Below the pieces are notes generated by a model that was not told where the DNA came from, did not search any database, and saw only the letters and a program-made list of their open reading frames with translations. This document shows positions 1-11,429 of a stretch of 64,000 nt of DNA, piece after piece. Both the position numbers and the translations under genes were made by a program. The DNA comes from Odontocerum albicorne (Eukaryota; Arthropoda; Insecta; Trichoptera; Odontoceridae). The stretch lies in the NCBI GenBank assembly GCA_949825065.1, contig OX463854.1, forward strand, positions 13,739,112 through 13,803,111, written 5' to 3'. Within the stretch, counting starts at the first letter, position 1; every line of letters starts with the position of its first letter.

Positions 1-81
1 TTGAACTTTGCGAGGTGTGAGCGATTGTGATGAGCGACTGACCGTTCATAAGAAGGGTCATTTTCGACTTTTTAATTAATC

Positions 82-879
82 CTCGACCGTCTCTCGAACG
101 AAACATACTCGCGTAACGTCATTCCAGAATCGCAACACTGATTTATGCCGATGCACTCAACCAACCATCAGCTTCTTCGCGTTGTAGAACATATCATCAG
201 ATCCTTCAGAGCCAAAGGGCTCACGACCCTCCTTTCACTAGACGTGGCGAAAGCCTTCTGGCACAACGGACTCGTATACAAGCTGCACAAGACGGGCATT
301 CCCCTTAGACTAGTGCAAATCATCGCATCCTTTTTAGAAAATCGCTCCTTCTCCATCAAAATAGATGGTATAAACTCCTCCTCACGCCCCATTCTGGCAG
401 GTGTGCCCCAAGGTGCACTCCTGTTCCCCATCCTGTACAATATATACACGAGCGATATGCCCAAACTTTCCAACACACACTGTATCACCGCGCAATACGC
501 CGACGACACAGCCTTCCTCTCTTCATCAAAATACGAGTCCGAACAGACTGCAAGACTTCATTCCCGTTCTGGAGCAATGGTGCACAGAATGGAAGATCAA
601 AATAAATCCCTCCAAAAGCACCGCAGTCCGTTTTGCCCGCAAATATATCGAACCCGTCAGAAGTCTTAAAAATCTTCGGCCAGAGCGTCCCATGGACCAA
701 GCACGTGGAATACTTAGGCCTCACCTTAGACAGTAGCCTCACGTGGCGCATACACGCCTCATTGTAAAATCAAAAGCTCTCAAACACTAAAATCATTATT
801 CCCCATGGTCGGTAAATACAGTAAATTAAGTCCGCGCACTACACTCCATCTTACAAAGCGATCGTCAGACCGCAATTGA
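82..879 (+). pseudogene. Jockey-type LINE reverse transcriptase fragment, frameshifted
   Basis: Relic of the reverse transcriptase of a non-LTR retrotransposon, which would copy element RNA at a nicked chromosomal target. In frame 1 one reads LDRLSNE, VIPESQH, then MHSTNHQLLRVVEH, LDVAKAF, GVPQGALLFPILYN and the catalytic QYADDTAF box. These occur in the usual RT order. An in-frame TGA at 142-144 breaks the frame just before residue MP. Homology moves to frame 2 near 535 (LEQWCTEWKIKINPSKS) and to frame 3 near 669 (VEYLGLTLDSSLTW), so at least two frameshifts are present. A last match, YKAIVRPQL, lies just before the assembly gap. The order of motifs resembles the Jockey group. Not functional as read; the 3' part is lost in the gap. 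Confidence 0.88.
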
Positions 880-1079
880 NNNNNNNNNNNNNNNNNNNNN
901 NNNNNNNNNNNNNNNNNNNNNNNNNNNNNNNNNNNNNNNNNNNNNNNNNNNNNNNNNNNNNNNNNNNNNNNNNNNNNNNNNNNNNNNNNNNNNNNNNNNN
1001 NNNNNNNNNNNNNNNNNNNNNNNNNNNNNNNNNNNNNNNNNNNNNNNNNNNNNNNNNNNNNNNNNNNNNNNNNNNNNNN
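880..1079. other. Assembly gap (200 N)
   Basis: Exactly 200 unknown bases, a typical fixed-size gap. Open frames that seem to span it are artefacts. It cuts off the 3' end of the LINE fragment to its left. Confidence 0.99.
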
Positions 1080-2339
1080 CGAACATTTTCTGTCTCCTTT
1101 CTTTTTCCAAAAAAAATATAAGATTTTTTTTAATAGTTGTTGGTTTTTACTCTCTAGCTAAAAACACTCCAATATGATTAAAATACATATTTCTCAACGC
1201 TGCAAAGTCAGCAACGGAGAACAGACTTTTCGTTGTGTCACCCTCAAAAATGTCGTCAATTCAAATAAAATCGTTTGCAAGCAACGGGATGTTAAATTGA
1301 ATGGCTATTTTATGTACAAATCTCATATTGCTGAATAAAATAAGCTTGTCGAAATTGTGAAAGTTTTGATGAAACGTTGTGCCTGAAAACTTTGACTAGC
1401 TGGAAAACTGAGAGCTTCGGGGGCGTCGTAGTTGTCAGTTATCATTATATTATACTATGAAAGTACCTGTTCGAACTATAGTTAAAGTTACTTCATTCTT
1501 TCAGTTGATAAGCTACAACTTAAAAAGCTCATTTAACAACATACTCAAACTCTAAAAAGGTTTAAAAATAAATCAATTAATATTAATTAGGTGGAATTTA
1601 ATTTTAAAATTTGGGTAATAAATAAAATATAGCAGCAAGTAGAAGAACCTCGCTATTGGACAGTATTTTGTCAGATGATATAAAAGTTACGAAAGATAAA
1701 AGTTAATTTGTTGCGTTGAAAATACAGTAAATAGGGTGCTGAAATGTATTTACTTGAACCAATCAGTATCCAAATCTATTAAAATAAGGGTTCATAAGAT
1801 CAACCAAATCTACTAAAATGAAGATTTACACCTGAAGCAAATTTAATGAATGAGAATGAAACGCGTACTTGGTAATGAAAGAATACAAATAACTGCTGTA
1901 AAAATGTATGTAATGAAAATAATATGAGGCACGACAATGCGTGACACATTGTGAAATAGTGATTAAGTATAAATTTGATCTAGTTACTGATGTAGTGAAG
2001 GGCGTTTTGCAATAAGAAACAAAGTTAATGGAACATTAAATTATACATACTAAGAAAGTTATATTGTGATTCTGTATCACATTTAGATATACATATATGA
2101 GTTGCAGAATACTAAAAGCAAAATAATACTAATTGCAAAAAAATACATGTCAAAAACAAATGTTAAGTTAGCAAATTGTTGACCAAAGAAAAGGGAGTTA
2201 CAAATTTTCGAAAAAATATAAAATGAGTTTAAAATATAAAGTACGGGGAAAAAGCGTGTTGGAAAAGATATAACATATGGACGAAGCAAATTTTTTTTTA
2301 TCGAATGTTCAAATTGTTTTCATTTATTGTTTTTTTTTA
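1080..2339. other. AT-rich noncoding DNA
   Basis: No recognisable gene or element. Only short chance frames and homopolymer runs are seen. Confidence 0.6.
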
Positions 2340-2485
2340 ATTAAACACTGTTCATTCCACTTTGTGTAACGGTATAACTCTACCGGTTTTAAGATTTTCA
2401 CTTCATCATTAGGGGAGCACAAACATGACTTGTTTGTCCTGCCCTGATGGTGAGGTGAAAACCATGAAATCGGTAGGGTATTTAA
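2340..2485. repeat. Fold-back repeat, copy A (degenerate)
   Basis: Two inverted arms: the left contains GGTATAACTCTACCGG and the right GATGGTGAGGTGAAAAC followed by ATCGGTAGGG. The same arms recur near 38588, 56093 and 58680. The right arm decays after about 2475, and an (AT)n tract follows near 2492-2510. This is the most diverged of the four copies. Class uncertain; see the hammerhead-like observation. Confidence 0.7.
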
Positions 2486-3360
2486 TATAAATAATATATA
2501 TATATATATTATTGTTTAAATGTTTCATATTAGTCGTTATACTGTGCACAATACCTTTTATAAAACAGCTGACTTATCTCCGCATGTCTTATTGTATAAG
2601 GAATGAGGGCATTAGTCGAGAATCCGGACCGAAAGAAAATCTTTGAAAATATATCGGGGTTGTGTTTAATATGCAAGCTAGAAAAGATTTATTACTACCC
2701 AGCTCCTTATTTTGATTTTATATTTTTTATCTCTCAAATCCCTCGCTAAAAACTGGATGACGCACAAGTTTTATTAAAGGTAACCCATAAGTCGCGCTGT
2801 AATGCTTCTAGTCGAGGCGGTGTTGTGGATCTTGTGACTTCAAATGTTGCACCAAGATAATTTTTAACAAAAAGAGGTGCAAACTGCTAATTAAGACTTG
2901 TTTCAGTTTCGATCGAGATATTTCGAGGTGAGTTTAACATCGTCTGGTTGAAATTGCTTAGTCATAAGCAACACTGGCTTGTACTCTTTGAATATTCTCA
3001 TTAATGCGGATTGTACACGATCTTTCGACTCAAGACACCTCATCTACTGATGTTTGCTGTTGAAAACAAACAATCTTCTAATCGTCGATCTTGAAGACCA
3101 TTCATTAAAATGATATCGATATACACGTTGTGTTTGAGTAATTACTCTTGATTTACTCAATAAAGTTCGACCACTTTCGTTCGTTTATTCTTGTTTAATT
3201 ATTTTTGTTATTAAATCATCTCGAAAAAAACAGGTAGGAAGTTTTTATCAAAAAACAATGGGTACCAATGCCAAGTGGAAAAATCTTTCAACCGACCAGA
3301 AATATGTTTTTGATGGGCCTGAAGTGAAAACCAGACTGGAATCCCATTTTTTTTAAATCT
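2486..3360. other. AT-rich noncoding DNA
   Basis: A short (AT)n tract lies at about 2492-2510. Nothing else is recognised. Confidence 0.55.
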
Positions 3361-3433
3361 GGATTCCAGCGGGGATCGAACCCGCAACTTACGGATCGGC
3401 AGACAAGCGTCTTACCACCAGGCCACGGAGGTC
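3361..3433 (-). mobile_element. tRNA-derived SINE head
   Basis: On the minus strand there is an RNA polymerase III A-box-like TGGCCTGGTGG (3415-3425) and a B box GGGTTCGATCCC (3372-3383), at tRNA-like spacing. The ends do not pair as a tRNA acceptor stem, so this is a SINE head rather than a tRNA gene. The body continues leftwards with a poly(A)-like run near 3340. Related heads occur near 30360, 44253 and 48800. Confidence 0.75.
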
Positions 3434-3779
3434 ATCATCTGATGTCATCATCATGATGTCAATTATCATCATCACTCAACATATGATGTCATCGCGGCCA
3501 ACCTCGCCCTCTCTCGTATTAGTGGGTATGTATATTGATTTTGGGGATGTTATGAGACGAGCCCAGATCTTTTGATAGGTTCTCTCTTTAATGTATTTTC
3601 TTCGACATTATCTCGAGATATATATGGTTTTTTGGGTTAAACTGTACTTAAAATATAAATTTTTTGGTTGTCAACAAATTTATATTTATTAATTTATTCA
3701 AATCAAAGATTGGTTTTGTTTGCCTCCAATTAATGTGATATGACTCCTAACTGGTCAATATAAATGGAATCCATTTTAA
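3434..3779. repeat. Short GATGTCAT-type repeats, then unassigned DNA
   Basis: Between about 3434 and 3495 the words GATGTCAT and ATCATCAT recur several times, an imperfect simple repeat abutting the SINE head. The remainder to 3779 shows nothing recognisable. Confidence 0.5.
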
Positions 3780-4480
3780 TATAATCAGCCTTAAGTCCAT
3801 GGCAAATGTTCAAGCAGATCATCTGCTTTGGTTAGAACTTAGCACAAGCGTATAATAGCAATGGACGTCGTTACTGATCGTAACTATCCAAAACAGGGCC
3901 CGGCCACCCATTGCATCACCTTATCGAAACTATTCGAGCTATGATCCCCCCATAATAAAAATAAAAGTCACCAACTTAAATTTTATAAGTAAATACCAGC
4001 AGGTAATAGCAAAAGGCGTCGTTAGTAATCAGAACTATTATAAATTGGATAAGACTTCACATTGCGTTAATTAAGCTATAGGTTACCCATTAGCAAAATA
4101 AAAGAGACCCATCGAAGACAAAATGTACACATATTTACAAAAAAAAAAACTTTAAATCTTAGTATTTAACACCTGTAGATAAAAACAAAGCTCGTTTTTA
4201 GTAGGCTGGACTATCCCATTACTATCCAATCCTGGGGCAGACCTCAAATTGCATCGCACTATCGAAGCTATCGGCCTCCCATTAGCACAATAAAATTCAA
4301 CCATCTAACACAAAAAAGACCCAGCTTAAATTATGAAGTTAAGACTTTAACGCCAGTGGATAATACCAATGGGTGTCGTTAGTAATTCATGTATCCAAAA
4401 ATTACATTGCGTCACTATTACGAAGCTATCGGCCTCTCATTAGTAAAATACAAGTTAACCATCTAACCTGAAATTTATTT
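3780..4480. repeat. Degenerate tandem repeat, about four 150-190 bp units
   Basis: Words recur in fixed order: GGCGTCGTTAGTAATC-like, then TTGCATCAC-like, CGAAGCTATCGGCC-like, CCATTAGCAAAATAAAA-like and a CCAACTTAAATT-like word. The TTGC(A/G)T anchor lies at about 3911, 4062, 4249 and 4407, giving spacings of 151, 187 and 158. The units are diverged, so this looks like an old small satellite array. Confidence 0.65.
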
Positions 4481-6229
4481 ATACATTTAAAAAAATATCT
4501 CTTTTTAAAACATATTGACAAGACGCTTGACTTACAATCTGGGTACGAAAACATCAATTCCGGTTGATACTCATTAAAAAAACTCTTGTTTTAGTTTTAA
4601 GTTTCTTGAACATGTTTTTTATTTATTTATTTGTGGACGATTTCGACCATAAATATTTTTTACACAATACAACTAAAATTAAAAGTGCAACTATATGATA
4701 TACAGAAAAATAAGGTGTTGTTACAGTAAACTATATAAATATCAAAATGCTAATATGATTTCTATAATTGGCAGTTATAAAAGGTGCATACATACTCACT
4801 GAACACCACGTATAAGAAAAAAAAAACAGGCTTCGTTAGCACATTTCAATGGATACGTTTATATACCTCAACGTACACATACATTATTCCTTCTTCGTTA
4901 CAGATTAAAAGAAGTTTCGTGTAAATAAAAACATTTTAGCAATTATATGACTTCCAGCCAAATATCCACGAAAAACCCGTGACAGCTTAATTTAACCGAT
5001 GAAAATCTGTGTTCTCAAATTGGACCATACTCCAGATTCTTTTTATCAACAGTGTGCAATAATATGAATTGAAACCTTTGTTAAGAAAAAAATTATAAGT
5101 AAATAATTTGGTAAAATTAAGAACGGAACTTTATGCACGCATCAGATACACACTGATATTTTAACATCTCGAAATATTACAATTTAAATCAGAATTTTTT
5201 TCTTCTTAAAAGTGCTGTAACGTTAGACAATATTACTATATTAATGAGTAAAAACAGGTTTTACCTCCATGACCCAGTTCATATGATGCCTGTCTTTCAA
5301 ACTGGGGTATTAATTCGATCACAATGTATACATGAAAGTATTATGCAAAACAAAACGATTTTGAACATTTTTAGGACGAAATTAAACGAAGAAATAATCA
5401 TTATACTGGCTTTTTTATATATGTGTTGCATACATGTACATAGTTTATATAATTTGAAGTAAAAATCATATGGTCTAGTTGTTTACGTTAATGTTAAACT
5501 AGAATATTATAATAAAGACACGAATTATGAGAAAATGTGTGAGTTTTCGAAAATAATTAAGTCGTTTATGCTTTGTGGGCAAAACATATGTTTTTTAACA
5601 AAGATATGTTGAATAAATATTCAAGGATTTTTTAAGAAAAGTGATACGCAGAAACACATTAGTTGTGTCGCGTACTAAATACTTATAAAATATTACTAGA
5701 TTAAGAAAGATGTTTTTACTTGGTTTATGATATTTTCTCGGATTTTAGATTGTTCATCACAATCTTGATTAAAAACATTGAAATTAATTATTATAGCTCA
5801 AAAAACAAAATGATAAAATTTAACCCTTGTAATGAAGGCATTTTTGTATAAATTTCAACAATATTAAAAACTACGAAATTATCTTAAAATTTATTACAAA
5901 ATAATGCAAAAAAATTGTATTATTTGGAGATGAAGTTATTTGGAGAAAGAAAATTACTGTGAAATTGTTTCGTATGTAGAATGAATGAAAAAACGTCGAC
6001 AAAATAAAAAGGATGAAAGAAGGATGGCAAAAAATGTCATTGAAATAATTGCTTATTAAATTTGTGTTTTGTATTTTTTCAGTTTGTGTCTAATCTAAGA
6101 TTGGCATAATCACTTAACCACAAACACATGTAACTCGTGCCTAGCTGGTTGGAAGAGATTTTCCATAGAACAAGAAACCAGCTAGTTTAACCTGTATTTA
6201 ATGAAGTTCTAAAACTGGACTGTGAAAAT
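4481..6229. other. AT-rich noncoding DNA
   Basis: No element recognised. A short (TTTA)n run lies near 4616-4632. A 72-codon frame at 5244-5462 has no recognisable motif and is probably chance. A 10 bp inverted pair CTAGCTGGTT/AACCAGCTAG lies near 6141-6188. Confidence 0.5.
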
Positions 6230-6375
6230 AGCATTTTGAAATTATAAATTTAAGAAAAGTCAATGAAATTTTCAGGATACGATGAGGCCAAAAAAGTGCT
6301 CAAAACATCTGACTTTTGTCCAGTCTGCCTACCTCGATAGAGAATCGGAACAGTTTTATGTATGTCTGTTTGTAT
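6230..6375 (+). mobile_element. Degenerate LINE 3' tail
   Basis: The frame reads DEAKKVLKTSDF and then VCLPR before TGTATG-type DNA. This matches the C-terminal pattern DEAKEV...(W)RSV(V)SAYP shared by many LINE tails in this window. Only the last part of the ORF2 end survives. Confidence 0.55.
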
Positions 6376-6949
6376 AAAAAAAAACCTTTGTCGATTGGAT
6401 GTTTTATACTTTCAATGGTCTGTAGACATTGCACATCAATATTAAGACTGAAAACCCTCCTTAGTTACTGCAAACACCTTATAATTTCCTTTTTAAATCC
6501 TCAATGTTTTTAAAAGTTCCAAAGCACGTGGCTCTGTATTGACAGGTTAATAAGTACTGCTTTGAAAAGGGCTTAGAGGGGCTCTAATATGTAAAGGACC
6601 TAGATTTTATCACTCTTACTGACATCGAGGGTAGTATTTGCAAAAAATAAAAAATGGGAATGAAAAATCTTTGAAATAAATCACTGGCCAAAAATGCGAG
6701 AACAAATACTGAATTTCACGTATTTATTGAAAATATGTATACTTTAACCTAATAGTTTCAAAATCTATAAATATTATAGTTCACAAAATCAGTTTCTGCT
6801 CATCTCTAAAATTGATGTAAGTGATAGACGGACTTAGATAAATACAATACTAAAAGGAGCAGAATAAATGCTGTACAAATATGCGTATATAATGGATACG
6901 AAATTTAGTAATTAGGGTTTAATGCGAGCCATGTATAAATGTTTAAAGA
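6376..6949. other. Noncoding DNA, nothing recognised
   Basis: The words GTAAAGGACCTAGATTTTAT near 6591 loosely resemble a segment near 13490, suggesting a shared unnamed repeat. Nothing else is seen. Confidence 0.4.
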
Positions 6950-7245
6950 AGGTTAAAATAGTAGCATTCTGAACGTGCAGAAAAAATGAGTGAAGAAAAA
7001 CTGACAAAACAAACAAACAGTTCAAATCTTAGTGAAAGAAAAAGACCAATGAAATAATGTTTGTATCAAATGAATGGTATTGAAAAAATGCTAGAGAAAT
7101 CGTATGAGCTGAATGAGGAAGAGTATGAATGTAGTAAACATGAAAGATGTGAGTAGAAAAAAGAAAGTCTGGCACTCTGTTCTCTATATGTACCCCAATA
7201 GGATTGGCATGATTGTGTGTACGTGTATGTTTGTTTTTGATTTTC
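6950..7245 (+). mobile_element. Degenerate LINE 3' tail
   Basis: Recognisable pieces are a (R)MSEEKLTKQ-like stretch, a GMNVVNMKDV-like stretch, and the terminal CTGTTCTC...TACCCCAATAGG box followed by GTGTACGTGTATG. This is the usual order of the LINE tail family repeated through the window. Heavily decayed, with no open frame. Confidence 0.55.
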
Positions 7246-7754
7246 TTTAAACGTATTTTAAATTTTCCACTATAGAGAGGCGAGTAGAACTTGGGGGTTT
7301 ATGTTGTCTCCAAAAACAAAATTTAATGTTCCGAATCGATTCAAAAGCGCGGGGTTTTATGAAACAGCTATTGCCGTTGCCAGTTATGAGGCATGAAATG
7401 GTTAGCTTCTTGGTGCTAGATATACGAGTGGCATGTGCACTATAGGAATCATTTGAAGACAAACCCTCTTTGAAAGGTTTTATCAAAATGCATGATATAC
7501 ATGAACAAGTGTATGAACACTACACATACATTACAATACATCCCAAGCTGAATTTGATATTATTACATATCGGAAGCACTAAGATTTCTCTATAATTCGT
7601 CTTAGAAAGTTTTCTGTGGTTTTTATTCCAAACACGTTTTTCTAAAGGTATGGCGATTTGGGGAGGTACTTAAAGTTTAAAGCCTCCGCCACCACCTTCC
7701 TTTCCTTACACTCAACATGTTTGTTTTGTAATATTTTTAATCCGTCAATAGGTT
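7246..7754. other. Noncoding DNA, nothing recognised
   Basis: A 79-codon minus-strand frame at 7247-7486 has no recognisable motif and no supporting context. Confidence 0.4.
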
Positions 7755-7845
7755 CAGTAGGTTCGAATCTCTAGTTAGAGCGCCCTTTAGGAAAGTCTGC
7801 TCAGTAAACGGCGATTAATAAATTGTCGTTTTAATATTATTATTA
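7755..7845 (+). mobile_element. tRNA-related SINE, second family (copy 1)
   Basis: B-box-like GGTTCGAATCTC is followed by a body with GCGCC, AGTCTGCTC, AAACGGCG and ATAAATTGTCG words and a TTA-rich tail. The same body, in the same order, follows a B box on the minus strand at 21051-21125. No clear A box is left upstream, so the copy is probably 5' truncated. Confidence 0.6.
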
Positions 7846-8733
7846 ATTTGTGAAGTTCAGCAAAACTTGGCGTGCACAGTCTTATGAGTATTATTTATAA
7901 TATATTTTTATCTAGTAGCTTTAAAATATTTATCAAGATTTTGTGTTTATATTTTAAGAGTTGTTCAAATATCATAATACGAAAACGACGCCTCAAAATT
8001 ATTACGTAACGGGGCTCAAAAGATACGCCTTCCTCCTGTTCTTCCACATGCAAAAATATGTATTTGTATGTATATTTCTGAATACATTTTCAGAAATATT
8101 AAATATACTCTTTCCTGAAAGGGAAAAACTCGACTCTTCTGTGGTATTCAAGGCAGCATGTTACTGATATTTTCTTGGAAAACATTTATTTTTAACAGAA
8201 TGGTAATTTTTTATTTTGAATTATAACGAAAACATTGAAAATGTGTATATCTTAAAAGATAACGATTGTATGTTTAATGTTTTCATATTAACGAGCAAAC
8301 GTTCGTTTTTCATAGGCAAACAAACATCCAGTTTAAACAACAGATTGCAAATATCAAGTCAAATGATGGAAGAGTCAAAACCAGAGCAGATTTTCACCAC
8401 GCCGATTAATCTAACTCATATTGTCGCAAACAAAATGCCTTTAAAATTTATGTAATGTTATCTATTAACGATGTTAAAACTGAAAAATAAATATGAAATT
8501 ATATGCGAAAACAAAATCATCTCTAAAGCTAAATGCATTTTTAATTGAACTTGGAAAAACAGCTTCTTTTGCAGGTGTGAGGACTTTTTTTGGTTGAATT
8601 TTAATAGGACAGTTGATATAATGACGTTCAGAAAGTAGATTCTTTCCAAAGGCGTTCGAACTCGGAACTTAAATCCTACTATTATGGACAGAATAAAAAT
8701 ATTGAGAGAAAAACATTTGAGTTAAAGCAAGGT
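7846..8733. other. AT-rich noncoding DNA
   Basis: Frames at 7961-8167, 8216-8455 and 8458-8649 (minus) are low complexity and unrecognised. A possible minus-strand B-box remnant (GAGTTCGAACGCC) lies near 8653-8665. Confidence 0.4.
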
Positions 8734-8799
8734 ACTCGTACCTGGTAGTGGTTTAAGTTATACTATCACGTATAACTTAAACCGCTACCAGGTACGAGT
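8734..8799. repeat. 30 bp near-perfect hairpin
   Basis: Arms 8734-8763 and 8770-8799 are inverted copies with one mismatch, separated by a 6-base loop TATCAC. The loop-plus-arm word TATACTATCACG recurs just downstream near 8805-8816. No flanking transposon termini were seen. Confidence 0.85.
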
Positions 8800-9120
8800 T
8801 AGTTTATACTATCACGGATCTGCAAATTATTATTTAAAATCATTATATATTTGTTGGTAAACTAAAAGATTTTTTACTATGAAAATATATAAAAAAAACA
8901 TGCAACGTGATTTCAAGTATTTTAAACGTTTGTTACATTATAGCATATACGAGTACATAAATAAAGACAAACGAAATAATGTCATAATTATTTCAAATGT
9001 TTGTGACAGTATTTAAAATTTCATAAACATTTGCATTAAATTTTTCTTTTTGAAGTGAAACTTCTATTGGCGCGGTAGGACAAATTGACCTAAACGTCAC
9101 GAAAAGTGAAACGGTGTATT
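8800..9120. other. AT-rich noncoding DNA
   Basis: Nothing recognised. Confidence 0.4.
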
Positions 9121-9720
9121 ATATTATTATTTTATTATTATTAAATTATTATTTATTTTCATTAAATATTTTATTTATTAATATATTATTATTATTAATA
9201 ATTTTAATATTAATAATTATTTATTATTAATAATAATGAATATTATTTTAATATTATTAAGTGTATTATATCATAATTATTTATTATTAAAATTATTATT
9301 ATCTATTATTAAAAATAGAAAAATATACAATATATTTTGTTATATACTCGTATTATTTTTATATTAATATATTTAACATTCATTAATTTTATTTAGTATT
9401 AAACTATTATTTTTTTGTTTTATTTAATATTTATTTTAATATTTATTCAATATATCAATTATATTGAATATATAATTATGATAATAAATATGTTATTTTA
9501 TTATTTATAATTATAATATTATTAATTAATAATATAACATAATAATATTATTAATAAAAAAATAAAAATAAAAATAGAATAAAATAATTTTAAATAATTA
9601 ATTTAATATTTAATAAAAGCATAAAAATATTAATATATTTAATATACAAAAATATTTATTTAATATCATTAAGCATATTATATTATTATTACATTGTTTT
9701 ATTTATTATTCAAATTTTTA
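9121..9720. repeat. Extreme AT block, TTA/TAA low complexity
   Basis: About 600 bp made of shuffled ATT, TTA, AATA and TATT words with only scattered G or C. Many short inverted pairs are possible. It may be a decayed (TTA)n expansion. No coding content. Confidence 0.85.
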
Positions 9721-10917
9721 TTTATTTTTAAAAATAAAAAGAACAATATTTTTTTATGTAATTAAGAGAGATTTTCTTGAAGTTAATTCCACATAACTAT
9801 TTCCTTAACCTAAAAAAATCGTTAACAAATGGAAACAAAAGCAATGCATAAAATCAAAAAAAGAAGTTTTACTTAATAAAAGAGAGCTCTCACGCATCTG
9901 TTTTTTATTAAAGTTTTTCAATGCATTTTAAATAAATTGTTTATTTTCCTATTTAATTAATAATAAGATATTTTTAATAATCGTACACAAAAAAATGTTA
10001 TCGCTTAGTATAAAATAGATATTTAAGTCCAAAATTTATTTATTAAATCTGTCCCTAGATCACATTTTCATCTTCATTCTCATTAGCGTTCCCTGTAATA
10101 TTTATAAAATATGACAAATCATATTTTCCTCCGGATTTTTTACATACAAAGCACCTACCGGGTATAATACTCACTGACGGCTCCATTAATATGCACTTTG
10201 TTTTAATTGAATTCTTTCTAAATGTACAATAACATAAGCGAAAGTCAATAAATGTCTGCATTTCAATCAGCAAAATCTAAATGTGGACAAAATAATGTTT
10301 GTATCCTTTCGTATCAAAAAAGTAGACTGCTAGATGCTGAATCATAATTGAAATTACATCACAGTAAAAAAAGGAGAGAGAGAACAATATGATTCACGAT
10401 TATCATGGAATAACCAGACAGGAAGTACAGCTTCTAGGATGAAGAAATACATTTATATTTAAAAAAAAACCTAAGTTGAGGGGGTGATTTTAAATTATTG
10501 AAAACACTGTGTTATGCTTATGTTAACCAATTTGAGAATATGGAAATATGACCTGAGGCGCTGCACCACACAGTAATGTAAAAATATATAAATAATAAAT
10601 TATTTAATTATGTTAGCACATGTATGTCTTGTCAACAACTAAATACCTAAAAAGACTTTAAATTAGAAAAAAAAACCATACATGCGAATGACTTTCGAAA
10701 AGAGAAGTTTCGAGTACTTAGCTTCAGAGTTATTCAATGCGTTACGGAAAAACGTTAGACATATAAAAATATATGATAAATATTATATAATACTGGAATT
10801 AAAAACCAGCTTAGTAAAAGATAATGTCAAAACGAGATGAAAACTAGAAAGGTATCAAAAGCATGCAATTGAGAAATATTTCTTGTTCTTCCCTTTTCGT
10901 TAAAGTTTTTTTGTTGA
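9721..10917. other. AT-rich noncoding DNA
   Basis: Nothing recognised. A minus-strand frame at 10055-10273 has no identifiable domain. Confidence 0.4.
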
Positions 10918-11107
10918 TTAACCTTTCCCTTACTGTGCTAAAAAAATACGTGCATTCCGGTGCTGAGTATTCAATACACATGTAAAAATGAACGATTTAA
11001 AATCGGAAAAATAAGAATATTCATAGCCAATCGCTTAAATTAATTAAATTTGAAGTCTAAAGTGATAATAATTGAAATTTAATTGCTGAAAACATGAAAA
11101 AAAAAAA

Positions 11108-11170
11108 ACATCGGCCGACGTTCACAAAACGGGCGAAAAGATCACCTCGAACGAAAGCCCACGAGCTACT
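11108..11170. other. Local GC-rich segment left of the mariner
   Basis: A short stretch with CGGCCGACG and ACGGGCGAAAAG words, clearly richer in G/C than its surroundings. Function unknown; it may belong to the host MITE or an older repeat. Confidence 0.3.
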
Positions 11171-11429
11171 GAAGCGAGAGAAGCGAGCGAACTTAGATTA
11201 TATTTCTTGCGTTCCCATATACCGAAGTAGAGTGAGAGTGAGACGTGAATAGCGTCGCTTCCTCACCCAAAGTAGTTTTTTTAGAATGAATATACTACCT
11301 ACGTCACACACTGGCACACGTTTGATTGTATCGGTGAATTTATTCCCGATTTTCACAAAATATCTCCGATGTGGCCGACAAGTGCTAATTATTATTAATA
11401 TTATTTTTATCATTCAATGCGTAAATGTA

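Noticed and set aside
168..509. 113-codon minus-strand frame
   Set aside because: Lies opposite the well-supported LINE RT motifs and has no domain of its own.
865..1121. Open frames on both strands across 880-1079
   Set aside because: They consist almost wholly of unknown bases in an assembly gap.
3361..3433. A genuine tRNA gene
   Set aside because: A and B boxes are present, but the ends do not form an acceptor stem and related heads occur next to SINE bodies elsewhere.
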